Source: an uncultured Christensenellaceae bacterium
Lineage (GTDB): Bacteria; Bacillota; Clostridia; Christensenellales; Borkfalkiaceae
Assembly (NCBI GenBank): GCA_910586945.1
Contig: CAJULO010000003.1
Coordinates: forward strand, 97,540 to 161,539
Direction of reading: 5' to 3'
DNA: 64,000 nt
Below, in pieces: positions 8,956-18,375 of this stretch; positions within the stretch are counted from its first letter, which is position 1; each line of letters opens with the position of its first letter. Under the pieces are notes generated by a model. It was given only the letters and a program-made list of their open reading frames with translations, was not told the origin of the DNA and did not search any database. A program made the position numbers and the translations under genes.

Positions 8956-9830
8956 AATGCACCTCTTTTGTTTTGCTGTAGCTTTTCTTGTATCTTGCCT
9001 ACAAAATCTTTCATTGTCAAATCACAATCAACATCAATATTTTGTTTTTTTAGCTGTAATACAAGTTTTGCAGTCGTCGGTATATCTAGACCTAATGATT
9101 GTAACAATTCTGTTTCTTGAAAGACTTCTTTCGGACTACCACTGCGTAACACTTGACCATGATGAAATACAGCAACAGTATTACAATTTTCAGCAATTTC
9201 ATCCATATCGTGTGAGATAATGATAATTGTTTTACACCAACTTTTATGCAACTTATGTAGTAGCTCCATAATTGCTAGTTTGCCATTTGGATCCAGTCCT
9301 GCAGCTGGTTCATCTAAAATTAAAATTTCTGGTTTACTTATCAGTACTCCAGCAATTGCAACTCTTCTTTTTTGTCCACCAGACAATTCAAACGGTGATT
9401 TATCCTTTATACTTTCGTAGTCCAATCCTACAATCTCAATCGCCTCTCGTACTGCTCTTTCTTTTTCTTCTTTTGACATCTCTTGCTGAAAATTTTTTAA
9501 AGCAAAGACTACATCATTTGCAACACTATCTGCAAATAGTTGGTATTCAGGATATTGAAAAACAAGACCAATCTTACTGCGTAGAGCAGTATAGTTAATT
9601 TTTTTTACAGCAGCAGATAGGTTCATTTCACCAATTTGCAAGTTACCAGAAGTTGCACGCAGAAGTGCATTTAAATGTTGTACAAATGTTGATTTACCAC
9701 TACCAGTATGGCCTATTATGCCTAAAAAATCTCCTTCCTTTATTTGTAAAGAAACTTTATTTAATGCAGTTGTTGCAAATTTGGATTTTTTATTATAGAT
9801 ATAACTTAATTCTGTTGCAATAATTTGCAT
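8949..9830 (-). CDS. ecfA2: ECF transporter ATPase EcfA2
   Basis: The 293-residue ABC ATPase has Walker A GHTGSGKST at 40-48, a Q-loop in VFQYPEYQLF, signature LSGGQKRR, Walker B ILILDEPAAGLDP and switch histidine in IISHDMDE. The YPEYQLF Q-loop and the long C-terminal domain are typical of EcfA2. It pairs with EcfA1 to power the shared ECF module at the inner face of the membrane. The gene overlaps both neighbours, so the trio is translationally coupled. Confidence 0.95.
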   Translation of the reverse strand: MQIIATELSYIYNKKSKFATTALNKVSLQIKEGDFLGIIGHTGSGKSTFVQHLNALLRATSGNLQIGEMNLSAAVKKINYTALRSKIGLVFQYPEYQLFADSVANDVVFALKNFQQEMSKEEKERAVREAIEIVGLDYESIKDKSPFELSGGQKRRVAIAGVLISKPEILILDEPAAGLDPNGKLAIMELLHKLHKSWCKTIIIISHDMDEIAENCNTVAVFHHGQVLRSGSPKEVFQETELLQSLGLDIPTTAKLVLQLKKQNIDVDCDLTMKDFVGKIQEKLQQNKRGALC

Positions 9831-10645
9831 ATTTCCTCCACAAATGCCTCTTCTTGAAAAACTTGTTCAAAAGGTATACCATTTTGTTGCAAACATTGTA
9901 CAATGTGTGCAACTGGTGGCAAAGCCAAATTGTATTCTTGCAATCGTGCAGAATTTTTAAAAATTTCCTTTGGAGAGCCATCTAAAACAATTTCACCATC
10001 ATGCAATACAATTGCTCTATCTGCCAGTAAAAGTTCATCCATAAAATGTGTAATGGCAATAATTGTCATGCCTTGTTCTTTGTTTAATTTTTGGGCAATT
10101 TGCATAATTTCTTTTCTGCCTTTTGGGTCAAGCATAGCAGTTGCTTCATCTAAAATTAAAATTTTAGGTAAGATAGCAAGCATACCTGCAATTGCAATTT
10201 TTTGCTTTTGTCCACCAGAAAGTTTGGCAACACTTCTATTTTTAAAGTCTTGCATACCGACAGCATTTAAGGCAAAATTGACACGCTCAATCATCTCCGG
10301 CCGTGCAATTGCTAAATTTTCTACTCCAAAAGCAACATCATCCTCAACAATTGTGGCAACTGTTTGATTGTCTGGATTTTGAAAGACCATACCTGCTTGT
10401 CTTCTTATTGCAAACAAATTTTTACTCTCTTTGGTATCTAATCCAAAAATAGATACTGTTCCCTCCGTTGGTAAAAGTAACGCATTGAGCATCTTTGCAA
10501 AAGTTGATTTACCACTACCATTTGCACCAGCAATACCAATAAATTCCCCTTCTTGAATGGTCAAATTGATATTTTTTAAAAGAAATTTATTTGTATTTGT
10601 ATTGTATGAAAAGTTTAAATTTTTAACTTCAACTGCATAATTCAT
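9806..10645 (-). CDS. ecfA1: ECF transporter ATPase EcfA1
   Basis: The 279-residue ABC ATPase has Walker A GANGSGKST at 40-48, Q-loop FQNPDNQTVATIVEDDVAFG (the EcfA1-type Q-loop), signature LSGGQKQK, Walker B ILILDEATAMLDP and switch AITHFMDE. It is the first gene of the minus-strand series. No Shine-Dalgarno sequence precedes the ATG. A TTGTAA-17-TATAAT promoter ends only six bases before it, so the mRNA is predicted to begin at or next to the start codon. It is divergent from the PFOR gene across about 215 AT-rich bases. Confidence 0.95.
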   Translation of the reverse strand: MNYAVEVKNLNFSYNTNTNKFLLKNINLTIQEGEFIGIAGANGSGKSTFAKMLNALLLPTEGTVSIFGLDTKESKNLFAIRRQAGMVFQNPDNQTVATIVEDDVAFGVENLAIARPEMIERVNFALNAVGMQDFKNRSVAKLSGGQKQKIAIAGMLAILPKILILDEATAMLDPKGRKEIMQIAQKLNKEQGMTIIAITHFMDELLLADRAIVLHDGEIVLDGSPKEIFKNSARLQEYNLALPPVAHIVQCLQQNGIPFEQVFQEEAFVEEICKLLQQN

Positions 10646-10651
10646 ATATTT

Positions 10652-10680
10652 ATTATAACAAAAAAATAAAATTATTACAA
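10652..10680 (-). promoter_or_regulatory. Promoter of ecfA1, leaderless configuration
   Basis: On the minus strand, TTGTAA (10675-10680) and TATAAT (10652-10657) are separated by exactly 17 bases. The -10 box ends six bases before the ecfA1 ATG at 10645, so a normal start seven bases downstream of the -10 falls on the A of the ATG. Confidence 0.7.
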
Positions 10681-10795
10681 CATTTTTTAATATTAAAGCA
10701 AAAATTACTTATATTAATTATAGTATGATATACAAAATATAAAATTTAGTTATTGTTATTATGAATTTTTAATATAGTTTAACAATAATAAACTA

Positions 10796-10824
10796 TTGAC
10801 TTTATAAATAGAATATATTATAAT
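10796..10824 (+). promoter_or_regulatory. SigA-type promoter of the PFOR gene
   Basis: TTGACT (10796-10801) and TATAAT (10819-10824) are separated by 17 bases. A strong ribosome site GAGGAGG (10843-10849) follows, then the ATG at 10861. The near-consensus elements fit a highly expressed catabolic enzyme. Confidence 0.85.
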
Positions 10825-10860
10825 AATTTAAACAATAAATTTGAGGAGGCTTCTTAACCT

Positions 10861-13800
10861 ATGAAAAAAATGACAATTGATGGGGGTACTGCCGCAGCCC
10901 ATGTAGCATATGCTTTTTCAGAAGTTGCAGCAATCTATCCAATTACACCTTCTACCACAATGGCAGAATTATCTGACGAATGGTCTAGTACAGGTAAACT
11001 GAACTTATTTGGACAACCGCTAAAAATTACTGAAATGCAGTCAGAAGCTGGTGCAGCTGGTGCTGTACATGGTTCCCTATCAGCAGGTGCTCTCACTACT
11101 ACATTTACTGCAAGTCAAGGTTTACTTTTAATGGTACCGAATATGTATAAAATAGCTGGTGAACTTTTACCAACTGTATTCCATGTAAGTGCACGTTCTA
11201 TTGCTACGCATGCTTTAAGCATATTTGGTGACCATCAAGATGTTATGGCATGTAGACAAATTGGTTTTGCTTTGTTAGCAAGTGGTTCTGTACAAGAAGT
11301 TATGGACTTAGCTCTTGTTGCACATCTATCAACTTTAAAGGCGCGTGTTCCATTTTTACACTTTTTTGATGGTTTTAGAACTTCTCATGAAATTGCAAAA
11401 ATTGATGCTATTGAATATGATGAGATGAAATCTCTTATGGATATGCAAGATATTAAAGATTTTAAAGATAGAGCTTTAAATCCTGAACATCCAATCCAAA
11501 AAGGTACAGCACAAAACCCCGATACTTATTTCCAAAATAGAGAAACTGCAAATAAATTCTATCAAAAGACACCTGAAATCGTACAAAATATGATGAATAA
11601 GGTGGCAAAAGTAACTGGTAGAAAATATCATTTGTTTGACTATGTTGGTGCAAAAGATGCAACAGAAGTATTTGTTGTAATAGGTAGTGCTGGACAAACT
11701 ATTGAAGAAACAATTACAAAATTGAATAAAAATGGACATAAACTTGGCCTTATTAAAGTTAGACTTTATAGACCTTTTGCCGTTGATGCATTTGTACAAG
11801 TAATACCAAAGAGTTGTAAAAAAATGGTTGTACTTGATAGAACCAAAGAAGCTGGCTCTATTGGTGAACCACTTTATCTTGATGTATGTACTGCACTTTA
11901 TGAAAAAGGCATACAAACCATTCAAGTTATCGGAGGACGCTATGGATTGGGTTCAAAAGAATTTAATTCATCAATGTGTCTTGCTGTTATTGAAAATGTA
12001 CAAAGTACAAATCCTAAAAATCACTTTACAATAGGTATCAATGATGATATTACAAATACCTCGCTTGATTTTTCTAAAAAGTTTGATGCTGTACCTAAAG
12101 GGACAGTTTCATGCAAATTCTACGGACTTGGTAGCGATGGTACAGTTGGTGCAAATAAAGATTCTATTAAAATCATTGGTGACAACACGGATATGTATGC
12201 ACAAGCTTATTTCCACTACGACTCAAAAAAATCAGGTGGTTTAACAATTTCACACTTGCGTTTTGGTAAAACCCCTATTCAATCTGCATACTTGATTGAT
12301 AGTGCTGATTTTATAGCTTGTCATAATCCTAGCTATATAGGTAAATATGATATGCTCAGTGATTTAAAAGATGGTGGTAAATTTTTATTAAACTGTCAAT
12401 GGACCACTCTTGAAGAACTTGATAGACATTTACCAGCAACAATGAAAAATCAAATTGCAAAAAAGAAAATTAAATTGTATGTAATCAATGCTATCAAAAC
12501 TGCTACAGAACTTGGCTTAAAAGGTAAAATTAGTACCGTAATGCAATCTGCTTTCTTCTATATCAATCAAAATATTATCGAATACAATAAGGCAAACGAA
12601 CTTATGAAAAAAGCAGTAACGAAAAAGTTCTTCAAAAAAGGTGATGCCGTTATCAATATGAATCATAAAGCTATTGATAGTGCCATATCAAATCTAGTTG
12701 AAATAAAAGTTCCTGCAAGTTGGGCAACCACTACCGAAGGCCTTGATGTAGTAGTAAAAAATGGTAATGAATACTTTAAAAAATTCTCACAACCTATCTT
12801 AAATCTAGATGGGGATAAACTACCAACATCTGCATTCAATGCCGATGGTACAGTGCCATTAGGTACAACACAATATGAAAAAAATGGTACAGCAGTATTT
12901 ATTCCAAAATGGATGCCAGAGCACTGTATTCAATGTAACCAATGTGCATTTGTTTGTCCACATGCTTGTATTCGTCCATTTGTATTTGATGACGCAACTG
13001 AAAAACCGGAAGAATTTATTACTTTAGGTACAGTTGGTATTAAAGGAACACAATATAGAATTCAAGTAAGTCCACTTGATTGTATGGGTTGTGGTATCTG
13101 TGCAGAAGTTTGTCCAGGAAAAGCTGGTAACAAAGCTCTTGAAATGGTACCAATGCAAGAAGTTGAAGAAGATATTCAAAACTGGGAATTTGCAATCAAG
13201 ACAAAAGAAGCAGATACATCTTCAATTAAAAGAACTACTGTAAAAGGTAGCCAATTTAATAAACCTTATTTTGAATTTTCTGGTGCATGTGCAGGATGTG
13301 GTGAAACTCCTTATATTAAAGTGGTAACACAAATGTTCGGCGATAGAATGATTATTTCAAACGCAACTGGTTGTTCTTCTATCTATGGTGCATCATCCCC
13401 TACTTGTCCATATACCACGGACGAAAAAGGACATGGTCCAGCATGGGCAAACTCATTATTTGAAGATAATGCAGAACATGGTCTAGGTATTAAGTTAGCA
13501 TATAAAGCTCGTCGTGAAAAACTTGCAAATACCATTAAAGAATTTGCAAATAGCTTATCTGGAGAAGATAAAACAATTTGTGAAAACTGGCTCAATAATA
13601 TGGAAAATGGTGAAGAAAGTAAAGTTGCAAGCGAAGCTATTATTGCTCTATGTGAAAAGAACACATCCCCTCTTGCTAAAGAAATTTTAGCTGAAAAAGA
13701 TTGCTTAGTTAAAAAATCTATTTGGATTATTGGTGGTGATGGTTGGGCTTATGATATTGGTTACGGTGGTCTTGACCATGTTTTAGCTTCTAATGAAGAT

Positions 13801-14367
13801 GTTAACATTCTAGTACTTGACACTGAAGTATATTCAAATACTGGTGGGCAAGCATCAAAATCAAGTCCAGCAGCTTCAATTGCTAAATTTGCTGCATCAG
13901 GTAAGCGCATTAAAAAGAAAGATTTAGGTATGATGGCAATCAACTATGGATATGTTTATGTTGCACAAGTTTCAATGGGAGCAAATAAACAACAATTCTT
14001 AAATGCAATTATGGAAGCTGAAAGTTATAAAGGTCCATCAATTATTATTGCATATGCTCCATGTATTGCCCATGGTATGAATATGAGTAAAACTATGGAT
14101 GAAGAAAAGAAAGCTGTTGAATGCGGATATTGGCAACTATACCGTTATAATCCAACTTTAAAAGAAAAAGGTCAAAATCCATTTATCTTAGATAGCAAAG
14201 ACCCAATAGGAAATTATAGAGACTTCCTCTTAGGTGAAACAAGATATTCAGCATTATTAAAAGCACAACCTGAATTAGCTGATAAATTATTTGCTGAAAG
14301 TGAAGCAGATAGTAAAGAAAGATATGAACTTTATAAACATCTAGCAAATATTCCTAATGATAAATAA
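10861..14367 (+). CDS. nifJ: Pyruvate:ferredoxin (flavodoxin) oxidoreductase
   Basis: The 1168-residue single-chain PFOR oxidises pyruvate to acetyl-CoA and CO2 and passes electrons to ferredoxin. It is the central oxygen-sensitive step of anaerobic fermenters. The N-terminal domain has YPITPSTTMAE. Two 4Fe-4S motifs follow, CIQCNQCAFVCP from about residue 689 and CMGCGICAEVCP from about 741. The proximal cluster cysteines include CAGCGE from about 810. The TPP-binding region has GDGWAYDIGYGG from about 959 and NTGGQASKSSP. Length is typical. It is one of only two protein genes on the plus strand and stands alone, with its own promoter and terminator. Confidence 0.98.
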   Translation: MKKMTIDGGTAAAHVAYAFSEVAAIYPITPSTTMAELSDEWSSTGKLNLFGQPLKITEMQSEAGAAGAVHGSLSAGALTTTFTASQGLLLMVPNMYKIAGELLPTVFHVSARSIATHALSIFGDHQDVMACRQIGFALLASGSVQEVMDLALVAHLSTLKARVPFLHFFDGFRTSHEIAKIDAIEYDEMKSLMDMQDIKDFKDRALNPEHPIQKGTAQNPDTYFQNRETANKFYQKTPEIVQNMMNKVAKVTGRKYHLFDYVGAKDATEVFVVIGSAGQTIEETITKLNKNGHKLGLIKVRLYRPFAVDAFVQVIPKSCKKMVVLDRTKEAGSIGEPLYLDVCTALYEKGIQTIQVIGGRYGLGSKEFNSSMCLAVIENVQSTNPKNHFTIGINDDITNTSLDFSKKFDAVPKGTVSCKFYGLGSDGTVGANKDSIKIIGDNTDMYAQAYFHYDSKKSGGLTISHLRFGKTPIQSAYLIDSADFIACHNPSYIGKYDMLSDLKDGGKFLLNCQWTTLEELDRHLPATMKNQIAKKKIKLYVINAIKTATELGLKGKISTVMQSAFFYINQNIIEYNKANELMKKAVTKKFFKKGDAVINMNHKAIDSAISNLVEIKVPASWATTTEGLDVVVKNGNEYFKKFSQPILNLDGDKLPTSAFNADGTVPLGTTQYEKNGTAVFIPKWMPEHCIQCNQCAFVCPHACIRPFVFDDATEKPEEFITLGTVGIKGTQYRIQVSPLDCMGCGICAEVCPGKAGNKALEMVPMQEVEEDIQNWEFAIKTKEADTSSIKRTTVKGSQFNKPYFEFSGACAGCGETPYIKVVTQMFGDRMIISNATGCSSIYGASSPTCPYTTDEKGHGPAWANSLFEDNAEHGLGIKLAYKARREKLANTIKEFANSLSGEDKTICENWLNNMENGEESKVASEAIIALCEKNTSPLAKEILAEKDCLVKKSIWIIGGDGWAYDIGYGGLDHVLASNEDVNILVLDTEVYSNTGGQASKSSPAASIAKFAASGKRIKKKDLGMMAINYGYVYVAQVSMGANKQQFLNAIMEAESYKGPSIIIAYAPCIAHGMNMSKTMDEEKKAVECGYWQLYRYNPTLKEKGQNPFILDSKDPIGNYRDFLLGETRYSALLKAQPELADKLFAESEADSKERYELYKHLANIPNDK

Positions 14368-14372
14368 ACAAT

Positions 14373-14409
14373 AAAAAAATACAGAGCAAATTTTGCTCTG
14401 TATTTTTTT
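14373..14409. terminator. Bidirectional intrinsic terminator between PFOR and the zinc-ribbon gene
   Basis: An inverted repeat (AAATACAGAGCAAA and its complement) is flanked by A and T runs, giving a stem followed by a U tract in both directions. It ends PFOR on the plus strand and, 45 bases beyond its stop, the dgt-rpoD operon on the minus strand. Confidence 0.9.
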
Positions 14410-14453
14410 ATAACTTAAATAAGATTTGTATCAATAATTAAAATATAAATTTA

Positions 14454-15155
14454 TTATTTATATAAAATTCTACCACAACTTTCACATTCCACACCTTGTT
14501 CGAGTTTATTGAGTGTATCTAATGAAAGTTGCATTCTACAGCAAGAACATCTATTATCAATTACAGTACATATTACAGGAAAAATTTTTTCCTCTCTCTT
14601 ACTTTTATACTTTTCAAGTTCTGCTTTAGATAAGTTGTTCTCTAAGTTTTGCAATTCTCCTTCAAGAGAAAGTATTTTTTTACTATTTTCTTGCTTGATT
14701 GTATTGTATTTTTCACCATATTGCTCCATTTGTAAACGCATTTCTGCATGATTTTTTCTTAAAGTTTGATAACTTTTTTCTGTTTCAGTTACATATGCCA
14801 TAAATTTTTTATATTCTTCCTTTAAAGTTTTTAAAGTATCAAAATTTTTATTGATATTTTTTTCATAATATTTTTGTTCATTATTAGAGACTTCATTTTC
14901 TAAAATATTTGTTGCATCATCTAATTCGTTAATATTTGCAATCAATTTTTCTATCTTAGTTTGGATTGCCTTATATTCATCATGATAACTAATTGCTTTT
15001 TTATTTAAAGCATCTAATGATTCTGGTGCTTGTTTTAAAAACTTGCGTGCTTGCACATATTTTTTATATTCATCACTATTGGCAATATTTTGTTTAATTT
15101 TACGAAGTTCTTCTTCCTTACTTTGATATTCTAATAGTTTAACTAAATTATTCAT
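14454..15155 (-). CDS. Coiled-coil protein with C-terminal C4 zinc ribbon
   Basis: The 233-residue protein is almost entirely predicted coiled coil, with Lys/Glu/Asn-rich heptads to about residue 195. It ends with a zinc ribbon formed by CSCC and CESC followed by GRILY. This is the layout of the widespread CT398-like zinc-ribbon family. Its biochemical role is not settled, and DNA or RNA binding has been suggested by structure. It is the last gene of the dgt-dnaG-rpoD-trmK-nif3 series, a placement seen in other Bacillota. The spacing to the upstream gene is 13 bases. Confidence 0.85.
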   Translation of the reverse strand: MNNLVKLLEYQSKEEELRKIKQNIANSDEYKKYVQARKFLKQAPESLDALNKKAISYHDEYKAIQTKIEKLIANINELDDATNILENEVSNNEQKYYEKNINKNFDTLKTLKEEYKKFMAYVTETEKSYQTLRKNHAEMRLQMEQYGEKYNTIKQENSKKILSLEGELQNLENNLSKAELEKYKSKREEKIFPVICTVIDNRCSCCRMQLSLDTLNKLEQGVECESCGRILYK

Positions 15156-15168
15156 AATTCAACTCCTT

Positions 15169-15954
15169 TCATAATAAATTCTTTTCCAAAAAATAATGGC
15201 ATGTACATGCAAGTTTTTTCATAATATCTTCATATATCTTATAAAATCCATAATTCTCATTGGCATAATGTGTCATTTGTAATACTGCAATATTTCGTCC
15301 CACTAAATCTACTAAAAAGTTATGTTTAATATCACTTGATACAACAAGCTCAACATTATTTTCCCTTATTAACTGTATTGCAGACTGGTCAATACCTGCT
15401 CCACAAAAAGATGCAACTGTTGTAATTTCTTTATTTTTATCTCCAAAAAGCCATATTTTTTCAGTTTTGAATTCTAAAATACATTCTTTTAAAATACAAT
15501 CCAGATTCTTTTTGCTTATTTCAAAAATGTGTCCATATTGACATCTATCCAAAATAGTATGTTGTACTGTTTTTAATTTTTTTAAACCTAAAGCATTTGC
15601 TAGGTAATAATCAATCCCTTTAGGAGCGGCATCAGCATTTAAATGCATAGAAATGATGTTGATTCTATTTACTATCGCTTTTAAAAGAGTGGAATTTTCT
15701 CCTATAGCAGATAAACTTTTTATTGGCTTAAAAATTACTGGATGATGTGTTATAATACAATTTATATTATTTTTTATAGCGTTTTCCACTACTGCATCCG
15801 TCAAATCTAAAGCAAATAAGATTTGTTTAATTTCATCATCAAAATTGATTAACATACCGCTGTTGTCATGTATACCTAATTGATTTGCAAACTCTATACT
15901 AATTGCAAGTGGATACTCTTTTTCAAGTATCTGAAAAATATTTTTTAATTTCAT
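15169..15954 (-). CDS. Nif3-like dinuclear metal-centre protein
   Basis: The 261-residue protein matches the Nif3/YqfO (GTP cyclohydrolase I type 2 homologue) family. It has IITHHPVIFKP, whose paired histidines bind metal, SMHLNADAAPKGIDYYLA, and a late DIKHNF and QMTHYANENYGF. The usual middle PII-like insertion of YqfO is absent, so this is the short form. Members form toroidal hexamers with two metals per subunit; the true reaction is unsettled. It overlaps trmK by about 30 bases and lies between it and the zinc-ribbon gene, a very common clostridial order. Confidence 0.9.
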   Translation of the reverse strand: MKLKNIFQILEKEYPLAISIEFANQLGIHDNSGMLINFDDEIKQILFALDLTDAVVENAIKNNINCIITHHPVIFKPIKSLSAIGENSTLLKAIVNRINIISMHLNADAAPKGIDYYLANALGLKKLKTVQHTILDRCQYGHIFEISKKNLDCILKECILEFKTEKIWLFGDKNKEITTVASFCGAGIDQSAIQLIRENNVELVVSSDIKHNFLVDLVGRNIAVLQMTHYANENYGFYKIYEDIMKKLACTCHYFLEKNLL

Positions 15955-16582
15955 TTTTTACCTGAACAAGTTCAATTATTTTTTTTTGTATATTAGAACA
16001 TAAAGTTCTATTTTTATATTTTTCGAATTCAATGTCAATCATAGCTATAAAATCCTTTGATGGTGTATGTATGTTATCAAAACCATACTCGATTTCTAAA
16101 TGTGTATACTTTCTTTCCTTTATAACGCCCTTTTGCGCAACAAGTAAATCATAAAATTTTTTATCTGAAAAAGTAAAGTCTTTGGTCAAAGTATATCCCT
16201 TATTTAATAAAAATTTACGCACTTTATTGCTATTTTTCATGGGTTGCAAAATTAAAGTTTCAGGTAAAAATCCATTTTCTAAAATCAATATAATTTCTTC
16301 ACCACCCATACCAGCAATTAAAATTTGTTGATATTTTTCATCAACAAATTGCAACCCGTTAGTACAAATGCTTTTTAATTTACCCGATAACAAAAAGTTA
16401 GCAAGTAATTTTTCTGCTTTTTTTAAAGATTTTTCGCTAATATCGGTAATAATGGCTTCTTTACACAAATTATTTTCTAACATAAATGCTGTACAATAAC
16501 CATGGTCACAACCGATATCAGCAAAATAGGTACAAACAGGCAAATTCTTACATATCATTTCAATTCTTTTACTATACTTCAT
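15923..16582 (-). CDS. trmK: tRNA (adenine(22)-N1)-methyltransferase TrmK
   Basis: The 219-residue Rossmann methyltransferase opens with RIEMICKNLPVCTYFADIGCDHGY, where the ADIGCDHG loop binds S-adenosylmethionine. The conserved IAGMGGEEI and LILQPMKNSNKVRKFL follow. Bacillus TrmK makes m1A22 in tRNA-Ser and others; the assignment rests on these motifs and on the position between rpoD and the Nif3-like gene. The C-terminal helical part is shorter than in Bacillus. It starts eight bases after the rpoD stop. Confidence 0.92.
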   Translation of the reverse strand: MKYSKRIEMICKNLPVCTYFADIGCDHGYCTAFMLENNLCKEAIITDISEKSLKKAEKLLANFLLSGKLKSICTNGLQFVDEKYQQILIAGMGGEEIILILENGFLPETLILQPMKNSNKVRKFLLNKGYTLTKDFTFSDKKFYDLLVAQKGVIKERKYTHLEIEYGFDNIHTPSKDFIAMIDIEFEKYKNRTLCSNIQKKIIELVQVKNEIKKYFSDT

Positions 16583-16590
16583 AGTTGTAT

Positions 16591-18354
16591 TTAATCTTCA
16601 ATAAAGTCTTTTAAACGCTTACTTCGCGTTGGATGACGCAATTTTCTTAGTGCTTTGGATTCTATTTGTCTTATGCGTTCTCTTGTTACATTAAAAGCTT
16701 TACCCACTTCTTCAAGCGTTCTTGCTCTACCGTCATCAATACCATAACGTAAACGCAAAACTTTTTCTTCACGCGGCGTTAAAGTTGCTAGTGTGCTTTT
16801 AAGTTCTTTTGTTAACCCATTTAATGTTGCAGTTTCAAGTGGTGTTAGTGTTTTACTATCTTCAATAAAATCTCCTAATCTACTATCCCTTTCGGCATCT
16901 TCGCCTATAGGTGTTTCAATAGACACAGGTGCTTGTGCTATTTTTTCAATTTCTGTTATTTTCTCTAAACTCATTTGCATTTCAACAGCAATTTCTTCAA
17001 GTGTTGGTTCTCTACCTAATTTTTGCAAAAGTAATCGTTTGGTCCGTGTTAATTTGTTTATCGTTTCAACCATATGTACTGGTAAACGAATTGTTCTTCC
17101 TTGATCCGCCATTGCTCTTGTGATTGCTTGTCGAATCCACCATGTTGCATAAGTTGAAAATTTAAAACCTTTTTCATAGTCAAATTTTTCAACTGCTTTC
17201 ATTAGTCCTAAATTACCTTCTTGAATCAAATCTAAAAAGAGCATACCACGACCAACATATCTTTTCGCAATTGCTACAACTAGACGCAAATTGGCTTCAC
17301 TTAACTTCCTTTTTGCTGCTTCATCCCCTTCTTGCATTTTTTTTGCAAGTTCAATTTCCTCTTCACTGCTTAGTAGTGGAACTTTGCCAATGTCCTTTAA
17401 ATACATTTTTACAGGGTCGTCAAATGATATATCTTTCCCTAAATTTTCAAGCGTTTCTTGAATATCATCATCACTGCTAACTTTTATTCCAGCTTCTAAA
17501 AGCTTATCTTCTATATTTTTTAAATCATCTTTTGTAATATCATATCTTTCAAAATATTCAAATAAAAGTTCTGCAGAGATATATCCTTTTTTCTTATTTT
17601 TTTCAATGATATACTCTATGGTATTTAGAATTTGTTCATTTAATTGACTATTAGTTATGACAAACTGTTTATTTTTTTCTTTTTGCTGGGTATGCATAGT
17701 TGGAATAATTTCCCAACCTTGCATAAGAATTTTACGACAAAAATACATAAAATCCTCTTGCGATATATTGTAACTCTTTTGTAAATCTTCTAACTTTTGA
17801 AACTCAATTTTTTTGTTTTGTTTTACTTCTTTTAAAAGCTCTTTCATTGCTTCATTTTTTGTTAGAATATGCTCATTTTCTTTTTTGACTCGAATTGTTG
17901 ATTCAATCTTGTCTTTTTTACTTTCTTTTTCTGCTTTTTCTAATGTAGAAGCCTTCTTTTCTTTCACAACCTTTTCTTTTGCTTTAGCTTTCTCTGTCAC
18001 TTGTAATATTTTTTCTTCTTTATTCTCAGCACTTTCTGTTGTATTTTTTGATAATGCATTTGTTGTTTCATAATCTTTCATATTTTCATGTTGCACTTTC
18101 AAAACAGGATTTTTTTCTGTCTGCTCTTCATTTAAAACTTCTTCCAAGCGTTTACGCGTATTTAAAACAGAAATACCGCTTTTTTGTAAAGAAGAAATGA
18201 TAATATTATATTGTCGCTCATCAAGATGAAACTCATCCACTACAGCACGAATTTTATATTCAGGTACATACCCTAATTTTTTACCTTCTAATAAAATTTT
18301 TGCAAGACTCTCTTTACTATTTTTTAAATTATTTTTTTGTTCTTTATCTGTCAT
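16591..18354 (-). CDS. rpoD: RNA polymerase primary sigma factor with three region-1.1-like repeats
   Basis: Regions 1.2 to 4 from about residue 312 are textbook: DPVKMYLKDIGKVPLL, the region 2 block GMLFLDLIQEGNLGLMKAV with YATWWIRQAI, and the region 4 helix-turn-helix TLEEVGKAFNVTRERIRQIE. It is the housekeeping sigma that recognises the TTGACA/TATAAT promoters seen here. The first 300 residues are unusual. Region-1.1-like segments appear at about 15-66, 168-218 and 241-295, each ending in a Gly-[Ile/Trp]-x-[Val/Ile] strand. A Lys/Glu-rich linker (67-167) separates the first two. It lies downstream of dnaG, the classical macromolecular-synthesis order. Confidence 0.97.
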   Translation of the reverse strand: MTDKEQKNNLKNSKESLAKILLEGKKLGYVPEYKIRAVVDEFHLDERQYNIIISSLQKSGISVLNTRKRLEEVLNEEQTEKNPVLKVQHENMKDYETTNALSKNTTESAENKEEKILQVTEKAKAKEKVVKEKKASTLEKAEKESKKDKIESTIRVKKENEHILTKNEAMKELLKEVKQNKKIEFQKLEDLQKSYNISQEDFMYFCRKILMQGWEIIPTMHTQQKEKNKQFVITNSQLNEQILNTIEYIIEKNKKKGYISAELLFEYFERYDITKDDLKNIEDKLLEAGIKVSSDDDIQETLENLGKDISFDDPVKMYLKDIGKVPLLSSEEEIELAKKMQEGDEAAKRKLSEANLRLVVAIAKRYVGRGMLFLDLIQEGNLGLMKAVEKFDYEKGFKFSTYATWWIRQAITRAMADQGRTIRLPVHMVETINKLTRTKRLLLQKLGREPTLEEIAVEMQMSLEKITEIEKIAQAPVSIETPIGEDAERDSRLGDFIEDSKTLTPLETATLNGLTKELKSTLATLTPREEKVLRLRYGIDDGRARTLEEVGKAFNVTRERIRQIESKALRKLRHPTRSKRLKDFIED

Positions 18355-18375
18355 AGTTCTCCTTTCTCCGCTATG

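Noticed and set aside
9903..10367. 154-codon plus-strand ORF
   Set aside because: It lies entirely opposite ecfA1 ABC motifs and has atypical composition; it is a shadow of the true gene.
11462..11925. Minus-strand ORFs inside PFOR
   Set aside because: They are antisense to conserved PFOR sequence and rich in Phe/Cys/Tyr with no family pattern.
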